Source of the DNA: Oscillospiraceae bacterium
GTDB lineage: Bacteria > Bacillota > Clostridia > Oscillospirales > Oscillospiraceae
Direction of reading: 5' to 3'
Assembly: GCA_022799035.1 (NCBI GenBank)
Contig: JAAWNQ010000005.1
Location: forward strand, 1-64,000
Length of the DNA stretch: 64,000 nt
Below, one piece after another: positions 14,920-22,471 of the stretch. How positions within the stretch are numbered: position 1 is the stretch's first letter; each line of letters starts with the position of its first letter. The position numbers and the translations under genes are program-made. The notes under the pieces were generated by a model that was given only the letters and a program-made list of their open reading frames with translations, ran no database searches and was not told the DNA's origin.

Positions 14920-15971
14920 AGCGGGTGGAGGAAATCTACGACGAGATGCTGGAGGTGTTCCGGAGGGAGACGGGGGCGGAGGCTTCGGCGGTGAGCGACC
15001 TGTCGGTGAAGCTGTACGCGGTGGCGGCCCAGGTATGGGGGCTCTACGCCCAGGGGGAGTGGCTGTCCCGGCAGTGCTTTCCCCAGACGGCGGCGGGGGA
15101 ATATCTGGACCGCCACGCTGCTCTTCGGGGGCTGGAACGGCGGAGAGCCGCCCCGGCGGAGGGACTGATCCGGTTTTCGGTGGACGGTCCCGGAGGGGCG
15201 GACCTCTCCATCGAAAAGGGGACGGTGTGCGCCACGGCGGGGCTGTGCCGGTTTGAGACGGTGGAGAGGGCTGTCCTGAAGGCGGGGGAGACCTCCGTGG
15301 AGGTGCCGGCCCGGGCTCTGGAGGCGGGGACGGCGGGGAATGTACCCGCTGGGAGCATTCTGCTGATGGTGGTGCCCCCGGTGGGGGTGAGCCGGTGTGT
15401 CAATGCCGCTGCCTTCTCCGGGGGGATCAATGAGGAGGAGGACGAGGCCCTCCGGGCCCGGGTGCTGGAGACCTACCGGCGGATGCCCAACGGGGCCAAC
15501 GCCGCCTTCTATGAGCAGGGGGCCTTGTCCTTCGACCAGGTCTGTGCCTGCGCGGTTCTCCCCCGGCACCGGGGGATCGGGACGGTGGATGTGGTGGTCA
15601 CCACCCGGGCGGGACTGCCCGGGGCGGAGCTGCTGGAGGAGTTGGGGGAATACTTTGCCCGGCGGCGGGAAATAGCCGTGGATGTGAAGGTAAAGGCCCC
15701 ACAGGTCAAAAGCGTGAATGTATCGGTCCGGGCCGCCCCCCGGGAGGGATTTTCTGCCCACCAGGTCAAAAGCCAGGTGGAGCAGGCCCTCCGGGATCAC
15801 TTTTCCGGGGAGCGGCTGGGGGAGAACGTGCTGGTGGCAGGGCTGAATCAGTTGGTATTCTCCCAGCCCGGGGTGGCCAACTGCGCTGTGCTGGCCCCCG
15901 CCGCCGATGTGGAGGTGGCCCCTGGGGAGCTTCCCAGATTGGGGAGTCTGACGGTGGAGGTGACGGCATGA
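14916..15971 (+). CDS. Baseplate J-like wedge protein (XkdT-like)
   Basis: The 351-residue protein is a Baseplate_J family wedge. The N-terminus has VAAQVWGLYAQGEWLSRQCF and then TAAGEYLDRHAALRGLERR. The central beta domain carries EVPARALEAGTAGNVPAGSI and SGGINEEEDEALRARVLETY. The C-terminal arm ends in GSLTVEVTA. Length is close to XkdT (348). It would build the baseplate periphery to which fibres normally attach. No fibre gene follows, unlike PBSX. Confidence 0.88.
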   Translation: MKRVEEIYDEMLEVFRRETGAEASAVSDLSVKLYAVAAQVWGLYAQGEWLSRQCFPQTAAGEYLDRHAALRGLERRRAAPAEGLIRFSVDGPGGADLSIEKGTVCATAGLCRFETVERAVLKAGETSVEVPARALEAGTAGNVPAGSILLMVVPPVGVSRCVNAAAFSGGINEEEDEALRARVLETYRRMPNGANAAFYEQGALSFDQVCACAVLPRHRGIGTVDVVVTTRAGLPGAELLEELGEYFARRREIAVDVKVKAPQVKSVNVSVRAAPREGFSAHQVKSQVEQALRDHFSGERLGENVLVAGLNQLVFSQPGVANCAVLAPAADVEVAPGELPRLGSLTVEVTA

Positions 15972-16540
15972 GAGGGGACAGCGCCCGGAGGATGTGGGAG
16001 ATGCTGGCCCCCCTGGGTCCCTACCGGAGGCAGGGGGTCTACACCGCCGGGGAATTGGAGGGAGAGGGGCAGGCTTTGGACGGGGTGGCGGCGGCGTTGG
16101 AGGAGCTGGAGCGGGAGGCCCTGCTGGACACGGCGGAGAGTTATGGGCTGGAGGCTATGGAGGAGCTGTTGGTCCACCGGCCGGTGGCCCAGACCCCCCA
16201 GGACCGGCGGGGGGCGTTGTCCGCCCTGCTGCGGATCGGCGGGGACAGCTTTACCCTGGCGGCCATCAATGACAACCTGAGGGGCTGTGGTCTCAACGCC
16301 CAGGTCAGCGAGACCGGAGAGCCGGGAGTGGTGGAGGTCCGTTTTCCCGATGTGCCGGGGATCCCGGAGGGGTTTGACCGGATGAGGAAGATCATTGAGG
16401 ATATCCTGCCCTGTCATCTGAAGGTGAACTATGTGTACTGGTATATCACCTGGGCCTTGATGGAGGAGCGGTTCCCCACCTGGGGGGATATTGAGGCGGA
16501 GGGACATAGCTGGGAGGCGTTGGAGAAGCTGGTACGGTAA
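15968..16540 (+). CDS. Tail protein XkdU-like (DUF2313)
   Basis: The 190-residue protein matches the XkdU / DUF2313 (gp48/gpI-type) pattern. It opens with RMWEMLAPLGPYRRQGVYTA. The conserved DRRGALSALLRIGGDSFTLA and a C-terminal DILPCHLKVNYVYWYITW segment follow. In PBSX it is followed by fibre genes XkdV and XkdW. Here it is the last gene before a strong terminator. Its start overlaps the J gene stop. Confidence 0.8.
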   Translation: MRGDSARRMWEMLAPLGPYRRQGVYTAGELEGEGQALDGVAAALEELEREALLDTAESYGLEAMEELLVHRPVAQTPQDRRGALSALLRIGGDSFTLAAINDNLRGCGLNAQVSETGEPGVVEVRFPDVPGIPEGFDRMRKIIEDILPCHLKVNYVYWYITWALMEERFPTWGDIEAEGHSWEALEKLVR

Positions 16541-16558
16541 GAGAAAAAGAAAAAAGGG

Positions 16559-16599
16559 AGGGGCCACGCCGCGCTGGGTGCGGCGTGGCCCCTCTTTTT
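16559..16599 (+). terminator. Intrinsic terminator of the phage-like operon
   Basis: AGGGGCCACGCCGC (16559-16572) pairs perfectly with GCGGCGTGGCCCCT (16580-16593), followed by CTTTTT. It ends the whole 15-kb operon 19 bases after the last gene. Confidence 0.92.
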
Positions 16600-16628
16600 G
16601 AGGGAAAAGAGAGAAGATGGGGCAGGGG

Positions 16629-17165
16629 TCAGATGGAGGAGAGACAGGTCAGGGCGTTTGGATATAGCTCCAGCTCCAGGGAGAAATAGTCTTCCAGCTC
16701 CGGGGGGGCGACGGGGGCCAGAGGGGCCAGACGGCCGTCCCGCCAGTTCATGCGCCCGGTGACGCAGGCCCAGTAGAGACTGTCGTCGGACCAGGGGGAG
16801 ATGTCCCGATTTTCGTTGCAGCCGGCGGCTCCGTCGGGGAGGAAGGTATCCCGGCCCAGGAGGCTGTCGCTGCGGCGGAGAAAATGGGCGCACTCCTCCC
16901 GGGTGAGGGGGCGGTCGGGGGCGAACAGGTCCCTTCCCACCCCCTTGGTAAGGCCCAGGTCATAGGCCCAGGCCACGGCCTGGGACAGGTCCTCCCGCCC
17001 CTCCAGGTCGGTGAAGGGGTGGGCTGTTTTATCAAAGGGGACCCCGCCGTGGACCACCCAGAGCAGCAGCAGGAAATCCCCCCGGGTGACGGCATCCCCG
17101 GTGGCCAGGGCGGGGGTGGGGAGCAGGGTGAGGACCAGGAGCATACAGAAAAAGCGGCGTTTCAT
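16629..17165 (-). CDS. Small secreted SLH-domain protein
   Basis: The 178-residue protein has a clear signal peptide (MKRRFFCMLLVLTLLPTPALA) and about two S-layer-homology-like repeats: VTRGDFLLLLWVVHGG, then FTDLEGREDLSQAVAWAYDL and RPLTREECAHFLRRSD. SLH repeats bind secondary cell-wall polymers, so it is probably exported and wall-associated. It lies alone on the minus strand between the phage-like operon and spoIIE. It is short for an SLH protein, which usually carries three repeats plus another domain. Confidence 0.75.
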   Translation of the reverse strand: MKRRFFCMLLVLTLLPTPALATGDAVTRGDFLLLLWVVHGGVPFDKTAHPFTDLEGREDLSQAVAWAYDLGLTKGVGRDLFAPDRPLTREECAHFLRRSDSLLGRDTFLPDGAAGCNENRDISPWSDDSLYWACVTGRMNWRDGRLAPLAPVAPPELEDYFSLELELYPNALTCLSSI

Positions 17166-17254
17166 GAAAAAACCCTCCCAACAGAGTCTTCTGTTGGGAG
17201 GGTATCATTTTTCTCTGGAAAATTCTGGAGAATAAAAGGGGAAGGGTCCCAAAT

Positions 17255-17288
17255 TTCGTCAAGTATTTTCCAGAATATGGAATATACT
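17255..17288 (+). promoter_or_regulatory. Candidate Spo0A-controlled promoter of spoIIE
   Basis: TTCGTCA at 17255-17261 is TGACGAA on the other strand, a perfect TGNCGAA 0A box. A TATACT -10-like element is at 17283-17288. Bacillus subtilis spoIIE uses a sigma-A promoter activated by Spo0A with boxes around a poor -35, as here. This is a motif match only. Confidence 0.45.
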
Positions 17289-17337
17289 GTCCCTGATAAC
17301 GGGCCGGGACCGGCCCCTTACATAGGAGGAGACAGTG

Positions 17338-19680
17338 ATGGCGGAGAAGCGGAAGATCCGAATGGCCCAACTGGGGGAGAAGGCGGAGGAGGCCAAAAAG
17401 CGTGTGCTCCACTCCCCGGCGCTGGTGCGATTCAGCGAGTGCGCTATGCGGTTTTTGCTGGGGGCGGTGCTGGCGGGAGGGGAGATCTTCGGCGGGTTCT
17501 CCCCCTTTGGGATCGCGATGACGGCCTGCTCCGGCTCAGGGATGGACGGGCTGACGGCCACCCTGGGGGCCTGCCTGGGATATTTTGTCTTCCGGGGGTT
17601 TACCGAGGGGCTGCGCTATGCCGCCGCCTGCGTTCTGGTGTTCTCGGTGGCCTTCGCCTTCTATGATGTGAGGCTTTATAAACGAACCTGGTTCATGCCC
17701 TTCATCGCCGCCGGGATGGACGCGGTCACCGGATTTGTCTATCTGGGGGACCGGCGGTGGACCTCGGCCCAGGCGGTGTTTTTCCTCACCGAGATATTGT
17801 TGGCGGGGGCGGGGACTTACTTTTACAGGCTGGCCTTCTCCCCCTGGCGGTCCCGGCGGGAGGAGGTCCCTCTGGATACCCGGCAGACGGTGAGTCTGCT
17901 GGTCTTGCTGGTGAGCGTCCTCATCTCCATGGGAAACCTCACCTTTTTTGGGGGACTTTCCCTGGGCCGGATCCTGTCGGTGGGACTGGTATTGGTCATC
18001 GCCCACGGGGGAGGTCTGGGCTATGGGGCGGCCGCGGGGGTGGCTTTGGGGCTGGGGATGGATCTGGCGGCGGGGGAGACAGCCCCCTTTTACGCCATGG
18101 CCTACGGCTTTGCCGGGCTCCTCACCGGGGCAGGATGGAAGCAGGGAAGGCTCTTTGGGGCGGTGACCTATGCCGTAGCCAACGCCGCGGTGGTATTGTG
18201 GACCTGGGATCTGACCCCTCGGATCTCGGGACTGTATGAGGTGTTTATGGCCTCGGTGCTCTTCCTTCTGATCCCCCGGGAGTGGATCAAAAGCCTGCGG
18301 GAAAAGCTGGCTGGGGAGGAGCGGGGGGCGGAGCTCCGCCGGGCGGCGGTCTATGTGGGGGAGAAGCTGAACGCCACCGCCGGGGCCTTCCGCCAGGTCC
18401 GGGATAGCCTTCGCTCCGCCTTCCCCCAGGGGGGGAGCAACGACGCCGACCCCTCCTCCGTTTTTGACCGGGCCGCCGAGCGGGTGTGCCGGAAGTGCGC
18501 GCTTCGGGGCACCTGCTGGGAGAAGGATTACGTCAGTACCTTCAACGCCCTCAATGACGCACTCCCCGCCATGATGGAAAAGGGGAAGGGGGAGCCGGGG
18601 GATTTTCCTGGCTGGTTCGCCGGACGCTGTCTGCAGTTCTCCGCCTTCCTCAAAACGGCCAATGAGGAGGTCACCGCCCTGCGCTACCGGCGGCAGTATC
18701 AAAACCGCCTTCGGGAGAGCCGGGGGGCGGTGTGCCGTCAGTACGAGACCCTGGCGGACATTCTGGCCGAGGCGGCCTGTGAGCTCTCCGCCGAGCTGAC
18801 TCCCGATCCGGTCCGGGAAAAGCGGCTGCGCCGCCACATGATCGGCAAGGGCCTGGAGGAGGGGGAGACGGTAGTCTACTATGACAGCCATGGCCGATTG
18901 CGGGCCGAGGTGACGGGGACCGGGGCGGAGACCCTCACCACCCCCCAGGAGTTGAGGCGGCTGAGCGAGCTGATGGGCTGCCCCCTGCGGGTGGGGGAGG
19001 AGGAGCGGGACCGGGTGGTCCTGGTCCAGGCCGAGCCCCTGATGGCGGTGGCGGGGGTGGCCGCCCGCCGCCGGGAGGGCCAGCGGGAGAGCGGGGACAC
19101 CGGGACCTGGTTCAAGCGGGAGGACGGCAGCGTTTTTGTCCTCCTCTGCGACGGGATGGGCAGCGGGGAGGCCGCCAAGCGGGAGAGCGCCCTGGCGGTA
19201 CGTCTGCTGGAGGATTTTCTCCGCTCGGGGATGGAGAGTGCCGCCGCCCTGCGGACGGTGAACTCCGCCCTGGCCCTCCGGAATGAGGAGACGGGGGCCT
19301 TCACCACCGTGGACCTTCTGCGGGTAGACCTCTATACCGGGCATGGAGAATTATGTAAACTTGGGGCGGCTCCCACCTATCTGCGGAGAAAGGGGTCGGT
19401 GGGACGGCTCAGTGGGGCGGCCCTCCCCGCCGGGCTGGCGGAGGGGAACGGGGGACCCGACGTGACCCGGCTGGAGCTGGGGGAGGGGGACTGTGTGGTC
19501 CTGGTCAGCGACGGCATTTCCGACGCCGGGGAGGATCAATGGCTCCGGGACCTGGTGGAAAAATTTGACGGGGAGAGCCCCAAGGACCTGGCGAAGGCGG
19601 TGATGGAGGAGAGCGAAAGCCGGGTTGGGGCGGCGGATGACCGCACCGCGGTGGTCATCGCCCTGAAAAAGCGGAAATAG
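17338..19680 (+). CDS. spoIIE: Stage II sporulation protein E, PP2C phosphatase
   Basis: The 780-residue protein has the SpoIIE architecture. A hydrophobic N-terminal half contains about ten membrane segments (residues 35-310). A cysteine-bearing regulatory region follows (VCRKCALRGTCWEKDY). The C-terminal PP2C phosphatase (about 590-780) has metal-binding aspartates in LLCDGMGSGEAAKRES and VLVSDGISDAGED. It dephosphorylates SpoIIAA in the forespore to activate sigma-F and helps form the polar septum. AGGAGG is eight bases before the ATG at 17338; the GTG at 17335 is the alternative start. It shows the organism can probably sporulate. Confidence 0.95.
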   Translation: MAEKRKIRMAQLGEKAEEAKKRVLHSPALVRFSECAMRFLLGAVLAGGEIFGGFSPFGIAMTACSGSGMDGLTATLGACLGYFVFRGFTEGLRYAAACVLVFSVAFAFYDVRLYKRTWFMPFIAAGMDAVTGFVYLGDRRWTSAQAVFFLTEILLAGAGTYFYRLAFSPWRSRREEVPLDTRQTVSLLVLLVSVLISMGNLTFFGGLSLGRILSVGLVLVIAHGGGLGYGAAAGVALGLGMDLAAGETAPFYAMAYGFAGLLTGAGWKQGRLFGAVTYAVANAAVVLWTWDLTPRISGLYEVFMASVLFLLIPREWIKSLREKLAGEERGAELRRAAVYVGEKLNATAGAFRQVRDSLRSAFPQGGSNDADPSSVFDRAAERVCRKCALRGTCWEKDYVSTFNALNDALPAMMEKGKGEPGDFPGWFAGRCLQFSAFLKTANEEVTALRYRRQYQNRLRESRGAVCRQYETLADILAEAACELSAELTPDPVREKRLRRHMIGKGLEEGETVVYYDSHGRLRAEVTGTGAETLTTPQELRRLSELMGCPLRVGEEERDRVVLVQAEPLMAVAGVAARRREGQRESGDTGTWFKREDGSVFVLLCDGMGSGEAAKRESALAVRLLEDFLRSGMESAAALRTVNSALALRNEETGAFTTVDLLRVDLYTGHGELCKLGAAPTYLRRKGSVGRLSGAALPAGLAEGNGGPDVTRLELGEGDCVVLVSDGISDAGEDQWLRDLVEKFDGESPKDLAKAVMEESESRVGAADDRTAVVIALKKRK

Positions 19681-19685
19681 AAGGG

Positions 19686-19719
19686 ACAGAGGCGGGACGT
19701 TTGTACGTCCCGCCTCTGT
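19686..19719. terminator. Bidirectional hairpin between spoIIE and the PNPOx gene
   Basis: ACAGAGGCGGGACGT pairs perfectly with ACGTCCCGCCTCTGT around a TTGT loop. It sits between two convergent genes. It lacks a strong T-run, so termination may be partly factor-dependent. Confidence 0.65.
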
Positions 19720-19748
19720 GGCAGTGTAGAGAGATATTGTGACCGGGC

Positions 19749-20234
19749 TTACCGCTTGTCGTACTGCTTGACCTCCACGGTCTCCGCGTCAAAATCCAAG
19801 AAGAGCTGATAGGCGTAGTTGTCCTCGCTGGTGTCCCAGATCTCCACAAACTTGGGGGAGACCTCAATAAGGATCTCGGTGTCCTCGTGGGAGTATTTGT
19901 TGTAGCTTCCCCAGAGGTATTTTTGATACAGGCTCTCGAACCTTCTGTCCGGCTCGTCCACCACCAGGCCTTTGTTTTGGGCCAGGCCTTCGATCTGTAC
20001 TCCGCTCCAGCACAGGGCCACCCGGGGGTTCTGATAAAGTTGCTGGGTCTTGCGGAAGTTTTTGTCCGTCTTGAACCAGACCTTGCCGTCGTAGAACAGG
20101 CAGCTCACGTTGCGCACCATCACATGGTCGTCCACGGAGCTGGCCAGGGCCATGATCTTGTCGGTGCCCAGCTTCTCAAACATGAGCTCCACCGCCTGGG
20201 GAAAGGTCAGGTCTTTGTCGGGGCTGAATTTCAT
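19749..20234 (-). CDS. Pyridoxamine 5'-phosphate oxidase-fold protein
   Basis: The 161-residue protein has the split-barrel flavin-binding pattern. It opens with FEKLGTDKIMALASSVDDHV, followed by RNVSCLFYDGKVWFKTDKNF, and then NPRVALCWSGVQIEGLA. The GSYNKYSHEDTEILIEVSPKF ending is common to small clostridial FMN-binding PNPOx-like proteins. It probably binds FMN or a related flavin. The substrate is unknown. The next gene upstream on this strand is the riboflavin transporter, a suggestive but unproven link. It starts 11 bases after ribU, so the two may form one transcript under the FMN riboswitch. Confidence 0.8.
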   Translation of the reverse strand: MKFSPDKDLTFPQAVELMFEKLGTDKIMALASSVDDHVMVRNVSCLFYDGKVWFKTDKNFRKTQQLYQNPRVALCWSGVQIEGLAQNKGLVVDEPDRRFESLYQKYLWGSYNKYSHEDTEILIEVSPKFVEIWDTSEDNYAYQLFLDFDAETVEVKQYDKR

Positions 20235-20245
20235 ATCATTTCCTC

Positions 20246-20848
20246 CTATTCCTGAATCAATTTTTTGATGGGGCCGCTGAGCTTTTTATAGACCAGAAGG
20301 GTGATGAGAGAGGTGATGGACCGGGAGAGCAGGTTGAAGGGGATGACGGAAAAGGCCACCATGGTGGGGATGTTGGTGATCCAGGGGTTCACCGCCGAGC
20401 ACATGGAGATGATCCCCTCCCAGTTCATCCCGTAAAGCCGGATGTATAGGGGGAAGGTGATATACACGTTGGTGAAGACCGAGACCGCCACGCAGCACAG
20501 GGTCCCCAGGGCCAGTCCCAGGGCGGCCCCCCCTTTGGTCCGGTGGTAGCGGTAGTAGAACAGGGCGGGCATGACGTGGGACAGGCTGAGGATAAAGGCG
20601 GTGAGCTCCCCGGTGAGGAGGGAGACGCTGCCCTTGAACAGGAGCTTCAGGCCGATCTTCACCGCGATGATCTCAATGGCCCCCACGGGGCCCAGGATAA
20701 AGCCGCCGATGAGCTCGGGCAGGGCGGACAGGTCGAACTCCGCGAAGGGGGAGAGCAAGGGGATGGAGAAGCTGAAGTACATCAGCACAAAGGCCACCGC
20801 TCCGCACAGGGCCGCCGTGGTGAGACGGCGAATTTTTTCTTTTCTCAT
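20246..20848 (-). CDS. ribU: Riboflavin ECF transporter S component RibU
   Basis: From the ATG at 20848 the protein is 200 residues with about six membrane segments: RRLTTAALCGAVAFVLMYFS, then LPELIGGFILGPVGAIEIIA, and a run to LITLLVYKKL. It matches the RibU S component, which binds riboflavin and docks with a shared energy-coupling module encoded elsewhere. The FMN riboswitch just upstream fixes the substrate as flavin rather than another vitamin. The open frame extends upstream through the riboswitch, but TAGGAGG before the ATG shows the true start. Confidence 0.9.
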   Translation of the reverse strand: MRKEKIRRLTTAALCGAVAFVLMYFSFSIPLLSPFAEFDLSALPELIGGFILGPVGAIEIIAVKIGLKLLFKGSVSLLTGELTAFILSLSHVMPALFYYRYHRTKGGAALGLALGTLCCVAVSVFTNVYITFPLYIRLYGMNWEGIISMCSAVNPWITNIPTMVAFSVIPFNLLSRSITSLITLLVYKKLSGPIKKLIQE

Positions 20849-20969
20849 GGCAAAACCTCCTAAAATAGATATGCGCCTCCTCGCAAGGCCCGGAAACACC
20901 TGGAGTATTTGACTTCCTCCAGGTGAACGGCCAGCAAAGAGGCGCACCCCAAAGGTACGCGGTTTTGCC
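20849..20969 (-). promoter_or_regulatory. Riboswitch expression platform that pairs with the ribU ribosome-binding region
   Basis: On the mRNA, GGCAAAACC (complement of 20961-20969), lying just 3' of the aptamer, is a perfect 9-base complement of GGTTTTGCC (complement of 20849-20857). The latter lies between the Shine-Dalgarno and the ATG. Two nested hairpins fill the interval (arms 20872-20890 with 20929-20946, and 20898-20905 with 20917-20924). No T-run follows, so control of translation start is more likely than termination. Confidence 0.6.
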
Positions 20970-20974
20970 GCACT

Positions 20975-21095
20975 CATCTTCTCATTATCCAGACTATACT
21001 GTTGGTCCCGGAGTTTCACCGGGTCAGCGGCCGCCTTTCGGCAACCGGTCGCGGACTATACCGCCAGTCGGGGAATTTCGCCCCACCCTGAAGAC
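20975..21095 (-). promoter_or_regulatory. FMN riboswitch (RFN element)
   Basis: The minus strand carries the conserved RFN blocks in order. GTCTTCAGGGTGGGGCGAAA comes first, then TTCCCCGACTGGCGGTATAG, TCCGCGACCGG, CCGGTGAAACTCCGGGACC, and AACAGTATAGTCTGGAT, ending in GAGAAGA which closes P1 with the 5' end. It senses FMN and represses the downstream riboflavin importer when flavin is plentiful. Confidence 0.95.
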
Positions 21096-21121
21096 AAAGT
21101 ATTCCATTGTTTCTGACCTCT

Positions 21122-21150
21122 ATTATAGGCCGGGGCGGGGCGGATGTCAA
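21122..21150 (-). promoter_or_regulatory. Consensus sigma-A promoter for the FMN riboswitch-ribU transcript
   Basis: On the minus strand, TTGACA (complement of 21145-21150) and TATAAT (complement of 21122-21127) are separated by exactly 17 bases. Both hexamers are perfect. The predicted start lies about 20 bases upstream of the aptamer. Confidence 0.88.
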
Positions 21151-21186
21151 GGGGGAAAAGGGGAGAGGGGTCTCCCCCTCCGGCCT

Positions 21187-22344
21187 TTACCCCAGGCTGG
21201 CGATGAACTGCTGGGCGGTGCGAGGGGAGCGGCCCGGGTGCCGGGCGTCCCAGCGGACGGCCTGGGCGTGGAGCTCCTCCGTGGGGATATCCAGCCCCGC
21301 CTGACGGGCCAGATGTTCCACCAACTCCAGGAACTCGGCCTTGGCAAGGCCCAGGTAGGGGATGCGAAGGCCGAACCGGTCGGCCAGGGCCGTCTTTTCC
21401 TGGATGGTCTCCTCCCGGTCCACCTCGTCCCCCGCCCGGCTGGAGAAGGTCTGGCGAACCAGATTCCGCCGGTTGGAGGTGGCGTAGATGGCCACATTGT
21501 GGGGCCGGGGCTCCAGCCCGCCCTCCAGAATGGTTTTCAAAACCGAATAGTTCATATCGTCCTCGTCAAAGGCCAGGTCGTCGATAAACAGGATGAACTT
21601 CTGCCGCCGGCCCGCCAGGGAGCGGATAAGCCGGGGCATCTGACACACCCCGCTCTTCTCGATCTCGATGAGGCGCAGATCCTCCGTGCCGGGAAGTCCC
21701 AACAGAGACTTCACCGTGGCCGACTTCCCCGTGCCGCTGTCTCCGAAGAGAAGGACGTTGTTCACCCGCCGTCCTGCCAGCAGGGCTCGGGTATTCTCCT
21801 CCACCTGCCCCCGCTGGCGGCGATAGCCCAGCAGTTCGGCCTGGTCGGGCACATCAGGATGGGCCACGGGGAGAAGTTCCCCCTCCTCCCACAGAAAAGC
21901 CCGGTACCGGGCGAAGATACCGCAGCCCTGGGAGCGGTAGCGGTCCTTCAGGTCCTCAAAGGAGAGGGGGTCTCCCGGGGCCCAGGGGGGAAGCTCCAGC
22001 TCCTCCAGCAGGGGGGAGAGGTCAAGGGTCCCCAGGGCGGAGAGGGTCTCCACATCCCGGCGGGCGTGATCCTCCGAAAGGGAGGACTCCCGTCCCTCGG
22101 CCACCGAGCGGGGCCACGGGGCGTCGCTGGAGAGAAGCTGATCCCAGAGCCAGGCGTCCAGCCTGTGAAAGCCCGACGCATCCAGCAGGGAGAAAAACTC
22201 CCCCCAGGCGGAGAGGGCGGCGGATGTATCCCCTCGCTCCAGGGCCTTGATCAGGCTCAGGACGGCGTGAAAAAGGGACTGGTGGTACAGCTCTCGGAAG
22301 GCGGAGAGGCTGTCAAGACGGCGAAGCAGGATAGCGGTATCCAT
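21187..22344 (-). CDS. DUF815-family AAA-type ATPase
   Basis: The 385-residue protein has a Walker A motif LLFGDSGTGKSATVK in its centre and a Walker B-like ILFIDDLAFDEDD. A sensor region ATSNRRNLVR and a C-terminal alpha-helical lid ending RSPRTAQQFIASL follow. This is the DUF815 family, common in Clostridia. The N-terminal 190 residues are helical and not recognisable. It is probably a cytoplasmic AAA ATPase of unknown substrate. It is transcribed divergently from recQ. Confidence 0.8.
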   Translation of the reverse strand: MDTAILLRRLDSLSAFRELYHQSLFHAVLSLIKALERGDTSAALSAWGEFFSLLDASGFHRLDAWLWDQLLSSDAPWPRSVAEGRESSLSEDHARRDVETLSALGTLDLSPLLEELELPPWAPGDPLSFEDLKDRYRSQGCGIFARYRAFLWEEGELLPVAHPDVPDQAELLGYRRQRGQVEENTRALLAGRRVNNVLLFGDSGTGKSATVKSLLGLPGTEDLRLIEIEKSGVCQMPRLIRSLAGRRQKFILFIDDLAFDEDDMNYSVLKTILEGGLEPRPHNVAIYATSNRRNLVRQTFSSRAGDEVDREETIQEKTALADRFGLRIPYLGLAKAEFLELVEHLARQAGLDIPTEELHAQAVRWDARHPGRSPRTAQQFIASLG

Positions 22345-22471
22345 AGGGCGTTTCCCCCTCTGATTTTTTCTCTATCATAAAAGCCACGGCGGCTCCTGTC
22401 AAGAAAAACCGCCCTTGCCACGGGAAGAAAAATAGGCTATGATGAGAAAAAAGACAAAGGGAGGAAGCGCA

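Larger units (their letters stand above)
1420..16599 (+). mobile_element. PBSX-like contractile-tailed phage remnant or domesticated particle operon
   Basis: All genes from 1420 to 16540 run on the + strand with frequent ATGA overlaps and end at a strong terminator. Lysis, packaging, head, contractile tail and baseplate functions are present. No integrase, repressor, replication gene, tail fibre or long tape measure was found, and no flanking att repeat was seen. The order resembles Bacillus PBSX (xkdF, G, K, M, N, P, Q, S, T, U equivalents), except that XkdX and the lysis genes lie before the terminase. It is either a decayed prophage or a maintained particle locus. All the structural frames are intact, which favours maintenance. 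Confidence 0.8.

Noticed and set aside
769-16628. att sites flanking the phage-like operon
   Set aside because: I looked for direct repeats on both sides and found only the dispersed repeats, which are not specific to the ends.
17536-19344. 602-codon minus-strand frame opposite spoIIE
   Set aside because: It is an antisense shadow of a clear SpoIIE protein with low-complexity Pro/Gly composition.
20849-21019. N-terminal extension of RibU upstream of 20848
   Set aside because: The extension is translated from the FMN riboswitch and its linker; the real ATG has a good ribosome binding site.
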